Position numbers and translations under genes: made by a program | Shown here: piece after piece, positions 6,028 to 9,342 of the stretch | Layout: every line of letters begins with the position of its first letter | How positions within the stretch are numbered: the stretch's first letter is position 1 | Notes under the pieces: generated by a model | The model's input: the letters and a program-made list of their open reading frames with translations, nothing else | Database searches by the model: none | What the model was told of the DNA's origin: nothing | NCBI GenBank assembly: GCA_021795795.1 | Contig: JAJYPA010000303.1 | Coordinates: forward strand, 1-9,342 | Source of the DNA: Pseudomonadota bacterium | GTDB taxonomy: Bacteria; Pseudomonadota; Gammaproteobacteria; Halothiobacillales; Halothiobacillaceae | Direction: 5' to 3' | DNA: 9,342 bases

Positions 6028-6069
6028 GGAACCGCTGATCTATTCCCACATGGCCGCAACGGCGGCCTG
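6028..6069 (+). mobile_element. solo right-end remnant of the same miniature element
   Basis: The 42 bases starting GGAACCGCTGATCTATTCCC match the right end of the element at 5000-5274 (read on minus) at 39 of 42 positions, then similarity stops abruptly. The tetranucleotide before it is TTAG, again YTAR. The opposite end is absent: the sequence runs into the 3' end of the tauE gene 5 bp later. It is thus a truncated copy, 40 bp upstream of the EamA start codon. The deletion may also have trimmed the tauE 3' end. Confidence 0.85.
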
Positions 6070-6075
6070 TTTTTT
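6052..6075 (+). terminator. rho-independent-like terminator on the plus strand, made from the element end
   Basis: GGCCGC (6052-6057), loop AACG, GCGGCC (6062-6067), then TG and six Ts (6070-6075). The form is that of an intrinsic terminator for plus-strand transcription, yet both neighbouring genes run on the minus strand, where the hairpin has no U-run. It could block antisense transcription into tauE; on the minus transcript it is only a stem between tauE and the EamA gene. Confidence 0.45.
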
Positions 6076-6889
6076 AAAGAAACAGCATTTTTCCTGCAGC
6101 ACCCAACAAAATTAACGCAAAGACCAATTTCAGCCAGCGCAGATTGAATTTTAAGCCAAGTGAGGCGCCATGTTTTGTGGTCCAGATTCCTCCGGCCACG
6201 CATCCTAGAAAAGCAGGGAAATAGATGTACCCCATAGAATACGAAGGCAATGGTTTGTGTCCCGACAAACCGGTTAACAGGTAAACAAAAGCAGCAACCA
6301 GGCTAAGGGGGGCACCCAAAGCTGTTGCGGTGCCGATGGCTTTGCGCATGCCAACACCACAGAAACTTAAAAATGGCACAAACAAGGTGCCTCCGGCGAT
6401 GCCAACCACACTTGATACCAAACCCAAGACACTGGAAATGCCGAGCATCATGGTATGAGGCAACGAATTTCTTGGGACAGCACCCTCGTGGTGCCCATCT
6501 TTACGTAGAACCTGAACAAGGAATAACGTGGCCACGCTCAATTCAAAGGCAATAACACACCAAATCAGAGCGTCATGCGCAATATATGATCCAATCAAAG
6601 CGCCGGCGACCACGCCGAGCAAAACCATCGGTAACAGCAGTTTTGCTTTTGCCCAGTCCACGTTGGCATTGGCATAATGAGCGCGCGCACCCAACAGGGA
6701 CGTGACGGACACGACAGCCATCGACGTGCCTATGGACAAGGGCATGATAACCGTTGATGAAATGCCCGCTGCCTTAAATAAAATAACCAATACCGGCACA
6801 ATGATGATGCCACCGCCGACGCCGAATAACCCCGCAAGGTAACCAGCTGCGCTACCGGTTACGAGGTAAATAAGCAGATGAAGTAACAT
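6074..6889 (-). CDS. TauE/SafE-family (DUF81) anion permease
   Basis: A 271-aa inner-membrane protein with about eight TM helices and the two half-motifs of the sulfite exporter TauE/SafE family: GLFGVGGGIIIVPVL at residues 20-34 and SSVVGIAGGTLFVPFL in the second half. Characterised members export sulfite, sulfoacetate or related small anions; the substrate here is not readable. ATG 6889 is chosen because the hydrophobic first helix begins there. It starts 2 nt after the TGA of the upstream lyase gene (TGA-CG-ATG), which implies translational coupling and explains the poor Shine-Dalgarno. The longer frame to 6967 overlaps the lyase gene and has no homology. The stop (6074-6076) lies 5 bp from the element remnant, so the last residues may have been altered by that insertion. 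Confidence 0.88.
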   Translation of the reverse strand: MLLHLLIYLVTGSAAGYLAGLFGVGGGIIIVPVLVILFKAAGISSTVIMPLSIGTSMAVVSVTSLLGARAHYANANVDWAKAKLLLPMVLLGVVAGALIGSYIAHDALIWCVIAFELSVATLFLVQVLRKDGHHEGAVPRNSLPHTMMLGISSVLGLVSSVVGIAGGTLFVPFLSFCGVGMRKAIGTATALGAPLSLVAAFVYLLTGLSGHKPLPSYSMGYIYFPAFLGCVAGGIWTTKHGASLGLKFNLRWLKLVFALILLGAAGKMLFL

Positions 6890-6891
6890 CG

Positions 6892-7791
6892 TCACGCTTT
6901 TTTCAATTTTACCATGTTGCTTTCCGGCAAGTGAAGATCCATATTTTTTTGTAAGAGCGTACTGCACTCCGTCACGCCGACCGAATGCCCATAGGTCGTG
7001 TCGGGTAAGCGCCCATCATTGGAAAAAATGGCAGACAGGGAGTCGTTCATCGCCGTTTGTGCGGCAAAAAGGCAGGGCGTGGAATACAGAGCCAACCTTG
7101 CCCCGGCTTCCATCAATTCGGATAAGGTGACACGAGGACTTTTGCCTCCGGCGATTTGATTGAACAGCAAGGGCTTGTCGGTAATCTTGCGCACCTCACG
7201 CAGCGTTTCGATGGAGCGTATTCCATCGACCAGGATCACGTCAGCATCGGTCATGGAAATACGTTCTACGCGCCGGTAAATTTCTTCGCCGACAGCGTCG
7301 GTACGCGCCAGTACACACAAATCAGTGCGCTGTGCGAGAACCATTTCCAGTTTTTCCATGTACTCTTCGAGTGGCAACAGAATCTTGCCATCAAAGTGCC
7401 CGCACCGACGCGGACGTTTTTGATCTTCAAGCATAATCATCGCTACGCCCATGCGTTCAAGTTGGGTGCTGACATGGCACGCAACCGATGCATCCACATA
7501 GCCATCGTCAATATCCACTAACAACTTATGTTCGGGAAGTATCTGACGAATGCGCCACGCCGCCTGCACCATATCGCTCCATGCGATATAGCCAAGATCC
7601 GGCAAACCATAGTGACTTGCGGCAAAGCCGAAACCGCTGTAAAACAAATTGGTGGAGTGCTGCGAGGCAATGGTTGCGGAAAAAGCATCGAAGATGCCGA
7701 TAAAAGGTGCAACGAATTGACCGCTCTGAATTTCTTTACGCAATGCTGCTCCTGGGCGGAGCGTTGGAATGACGTCACGATTGGCAGACAT
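6892..7791 (-). CDS. isocitrate lyase/PEP mutase-superfamily enzyme
   Basis: A 299-aa cytoplasmic TIM-barrel enzyme. Seen in sequence: GIFDAFSA (32-39), the SGFGFAASHYGLPDLGY segment (52-68), the metal-site DIDDGYVD (93-100), LEDQKRPRRCGHFDGK (121-136) with Cys130, and ARTDA (162-166). The RRCGH loop corresponds to KKCGH/KRCGH of isocitrate and 2-methylisocitrate lyases, where the Cys is the catalytic acid. True PEP mutases lack it, so a C-C lyase acting on a 2-hydroxy-diacid-like substrate is more likely than phosphonate chemistry. The pocket segments differ from PrpB, so I would not call it methylisocitrate lyase. ATG 7791 has GGAG 10 nt upstream. It is the first gene of a unit with tauE, 2 nt downstream. 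Confidence 0.87.
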   Translation of the reverse strand: MSANRDVIPTLRPGAALRKEIQSGQFVAPFIGIFDAFSATIASQHSTNLFYSGFGFAASHYGLPDLGYIAWSDMVQAAWRIRQILPEHKLLVDIDDGYVDASVACHVSTQLERMGVAMIMLEDQKRPRRCGHFDGKILLPLEEYMEKLEMVLAQRTDLCVLARTDAVGEEIYRRVERISMTDADVILVDGIRSIETLREVRKITDKPLLFNQIAGGKSPRVTLSELMEAGARLALYSTPCLFAAQTAMNDSLSAIFSNDGRLPDTTYGHSVGVTECSTLLQKNMDLHLPESNMVKLKKA

Positions 7792-7794
7792 TTT

Positions 7795-7854
7795 CTAGTA
7801 TCTCCATTGAAAAAAGTTTATGTCCTCGACAATTTCGACCACAGGTAAATACAT
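7795..7854 (-). CDS. possible 19-residue leader ORF before the lyase gene
   Basis: ATG 7854 to TAG 7795-7797 encodes MYLPVVEIVEDINFFQWRY. GGAG (7865-7868) lies 10 nt before the ATG, and the stop is only three bases before the lyase ATG (TAG-AAA-ATG), so the two would be coupled. It might be a translated leader or only a chance frame in the 5' untranslated region. Its acidic, hydrophobic composition gives no family match. Confidence 0.3.
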   Translation of the reverse strand: MYLPVVEIVEDINFFQWRY

Positions 7855-7895
7855 ATCGTTCTCACTCCGGTTTAATAAGCAAATAAACCCTGTAT

Positions 7896-7920
7896 AACAT
7901 CGCTGAGAGCAGACGATGTT
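7896..7920. promoter_or_regulatory. dyad upstream of the lyase-tauE unit
   Basis: AACATCG (7896-7902) and CGATGTT (7914-7920) are inverted around 11 nt, and CTG-AGAG-CAG continues the pairing with one bulged A. Right beside it on the minus strand is TTATAC, a possible -10, so a regulator bound here could control the lyase gene. A role as a transcript hairpin is the alternative. Confidence 0.4.
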
Positions 7921-8160
7921 TTGGGATGGCCATTTGGTATTGGTATATGTGATTAAACCTAAAAAAGACTCTGCAAAAGAAGAAAAAGCTGACGTCAAAT
8001 GCAGACCAGTGGGAAGAGGCGGGAATACCAATTAGCACCAGACGAGGGTTGGATAAGCATTGTTATAAAAAGTTCATCATCCCGAGTAAACTTCAGCTCG
8101 CCAGAACCAGGCAGATGTTGCGCCACAATCATCGCATAATTCGTCGCTTAAACCTTTGCT
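7921..8160. other. stretch without a supported gene
   Basis: This AT-rich stretch has short frames on both strands, none with codon character or a ribosome binding site. It contains an A-run (7960s) and a GACGTC palindrome but no hairpin-plus-T-run terminator. It is upstream of the lyase gene on the minus strand and may hold distal regulatory sequence or decayed coding sequence. Confidence 0.4.
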
Positions 8161-8412
8161 GTGGCGTTTTGCTCAGGGTTTTTGCAACAATTGCCGTATG
8201 CCTTATTACTGGAACCGCATCCCGGCACCGGCCTGTTGTATGACCTGAGCGGGGTATTACCGGATTGGGTCGTGATTTTTGCCCAAGTGGCAGCAAGTGG
8301 CCTTTTCGTTTGGTTTATGCTGCTCAAAACCCAAACAAACGCGGGTTGGATGTTACGTCCTTTGTTTGACAAGGATTTGAAGCGCCGCCATTTGGCAAGG
8401 GTTCGTATCTGA
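8161..8412 (+). CDS. doubtful small membrane protein, 83 codons
   Basis: The frame from GTG 8161 to TGA 8410-8412 encodes a protein with one convincing hydrophobic helix (residues 36-55, WVVIFAQVAASGLFVWFMLL) followed by a basic tail (FDKDLKRRHLARVRI), consistent with a positive-inside single-span protein. There is no Shine-Dalgarno, and a stop lies three codons upstream, so it may be the 3' remnant of a decayed gene. I do not recognise the family. It converges on the GGDEF-EAL gene, 23 bp from its stop. Confidence 0.32.
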   Translation: MAFCSGFLQQLPYALLLEPHPGTGLLYDLSGVLPDWVVIFAQVAASGLFVWFMLLKTQTNAGWMLRPLFDKDLKRRHLARVRI

Positions 8413-8413
8413 C

Positions 8414-8443
8414 CCCGTTATCTCAGCCCGTTATCTCAGCCCG
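8414..8443. repeat. 13-bp tandem duplication at the end of the EAL gene
   Basis: CCCGTTATCTCAG occurs twice in direct tandem (8414-8426, 8427-8439), followed by a partial third CCCG. The second unit overlaps the minus-strand stop codon (8436-8438). It looks like a recent slippage event. Confidence 0.75.
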
Positions 8444-9342
8444 GATGAACATCAACCTCGGTTGGTCGGCCGAGATAATATCCTTGTGCAAAATCAACGC
8501 CCATCGCCTTTAGCAGGGTCAGCGTTGCTTCATCTTCCACCCATTCGGCGATGGTCTTGATTTTCATGACATGGCCGATTTCGGTAATGGCATCCACCAT
8601 CGCACAGTCTATCGGGTCAGACGCCATATCCTTGACGAAACTGCCATCGATCTTGATGAAATCGACGGATAGATTTTTCAGATAGCTGAACGAACTCAGT
8701 CCGCTGCCAAAATCATCCAGCGAGAATTTACAGCCAAGCTGCTTCAACTCCCTGATAAAAGTTGTGGCCTTGCTCAGGCTGCTAATTGCCACTGTTTCGG
8801 TAATCTCGAAACATATCTGGCTAAAATCTGTGCCAAATTGCTTGCCGGTTTCACGGATGAAGTTCAGCACACTTTCGTCTCCAAGCGTGGCACCGGAGAG
8901 ATTAATCGCCAGCATGGGTTTGGTATCCGTTGCCGACACAAACGCCCCATTAGCCAGCGCCGCGAATACGCTGTGGATCACCCAACGATCGATGCGCTGC
9001 ATTTTATTGTAGCGTTCGGCGGCAGGAATGAACTGGTTGGGCAGAATCACCGCACCCTGATTGTCCTTCATTCGCAGCAAAATTTCCCAATGGTGCACCT
9101 GCGTCTGTTCGCCGGTCAGTTCGCAGATTGGCTGCCGATATAACACAAACCGACCCTCTTCCAGTGCTTGGGCGATGAGGGCGATCCAGTGCATTTCGCC
9201 ATGACGCTGCAACAAGGCATCATCCGTGTTTTCATAAACATGCACCCGGTTGCGGCCATTGTCCTTGGCCGCATAACACGCCAGATCAGCCGAACTCATG
9301 ATGGTTGACGCATTCAGGTTGTCGGCATTAATTTCAATCACG
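8436..9342 (-). CDS. GGDEF-EAL protein, C-terminal part (cyclic-di-GMP phosphodiesterase domain)
   Basis: The gene runs off the right edge, so only about 301 C-terminal residues are seen; the apparent GTG at the edge is an internal codon. The first 36 residues are the end of a GGDEF domain (SADLACYAAKDNGRNRVHVY). A full EAL domain follows: EILLR at fragment residues 86-90 in place of the usual EALLR, LAINLSG with the metal Asn, CFEITET, LDDFGSG, IKIDGSFV with the catalytic Lys, IAEWVED and the final FAQGYYLGRP with Gln. The acidic, Asn, Lys and Gln residues of active c-di-GMP phosphodiesterases are all present, so hydrolysis to pGpG is likely. IAEWVE replaces the common IAEGVE. Any N-terminal sensor and GGDEF signature lie outside the window. 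Confidence 0.93.
   Translation of the reverse strand, partial: VIEINADNLNASTIMSSADLACYAAKDNGRNRVHVYENTDDALLQRHGEMHWIALIAQALEEGRFVLYRQPICELTGEQTQVHHWEILLRMKDNQGAVILPNQFIPAAERYNKMQRIDRWVIHSVFAALANGAFVSATDTKPMLAINLSGATLGDESVLNFIRETGKQFGTDFSQICFEITETVAISSLSKATTFIRELKQLGCKFSLDDFGSGLSSFSYLKNLSVDFIKIDGSFVKDMASDPIDCAMVDAITEIGHVMKIKTIAEWVEDEATLTLLKAMGVDFAQGYYLGRPTEVDVHPG

Noticed and set aside
6892..7791. Naming the lyase prpB or a phosphonate PEP mutase
   Set aside because: The RRCGH cysteine argues against PEP mutase, and the substrate-pocket segments differ from PrpB. No propionate or phosphonate genes are nearby.
7795..8031. 78-codon minus-strand frame upstream of the lyase gene
   Set aside because: Only the last 19 codons have a plausible ribosome binding site and start; the upstream part reads as noncoding and crosses the dyad.
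1..9342. tRNA, rRNA, CRISPR arrays, toxin-antitoxin or defence systems
   Set aside because: No such structure was seen. The only repeats are the short ones listed and none has spacer-repeat spacing.

Overview
The window looks like a piece of a betaproteobacterial chromosome. The clearest clue is the long membrane protein of the SpecificRecomb/Gcr family, which is mostly known from beta- and some gammaproteobacteria. The moderate GC content and AGGAG-type ribosome binding sites agree with this. The Nitrosomonadales/Gallionellaceae are plausible, but the sequence alone does not prove it. No rRNA, tRNA or CRISPR array was seen.

Layout, left to right. Positions 1-90 hold the last codons of an unrecognised plus-strand gene. 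A queH-type epoxyqueuosine reductase (211-891, +) follows and converges with a DODA-type extradiol dioxygenase (897-1772, -), with only 5 bp between their stops. A 300-bp divergent region with a 12-bp direct repeat separates the dioxygenase from the SpecificRecomb/Gcr membrane protein (2073-4154, +). A small SnoaL/NTF2-like protein (4302-4679, +) comes next. It converges, across a perfect 13-bp hairpin, on an EamA (DMT-family) transporter (4830-5987, -). Upstream of that on the minus strand are a TauE/SafE permease (6074-6889) and an isocitrate lyase/PEP mutase-superfamily enzyme (6892-7791). These last two are 2 bp apart and surely form one transcription unit. A gene-poor stretch (about 7.8-8.4 kb) carries a dyad, a possible 19-codon leader ORF and a doubtful single-TM ORF. 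The right edge is the C-terminal half of a GGDEF-EAL protein (8436-9342, -).

The most striking observation is a non-autonomous miniature transposable element (5000-5274, 275 bp) inside the EamA gene. It has about 31-bp terminal inverted repeats starting GGAAGCGCTGAT, a 4-bp CTAA target duplication and a strongly folded interior. Element plus duplication is 279 bp, exactly 93 codons. It contains no stop in the transporter frame, so the gene stays open with 93 foreign residues placed just before predicted TM9. Removing it restores a textbook 292-aa EamA protein (VQL|SVPV junction). A solo 42-bp element end (39/42 identical to the right end) lies at 6028-6069 between the TauE and EamA genes, also preceded by a YTAR tetranucleotide (TTAG). 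A third, degenerate end-like sequence (23/30) at 893-922 encodes the last residues of the dioxygenase. The TIR and YTAR target suggest mobilisation by an IS5-subgroup transposase, which is an inference.

Functionally the window is a set of unrelated housekeeping or accessory genes. The only clear functional pairing is lyase + TauE, a likely catabolic enzyme/anion exporter module of unknown substrate, possibly with the EamA gene as a third member.
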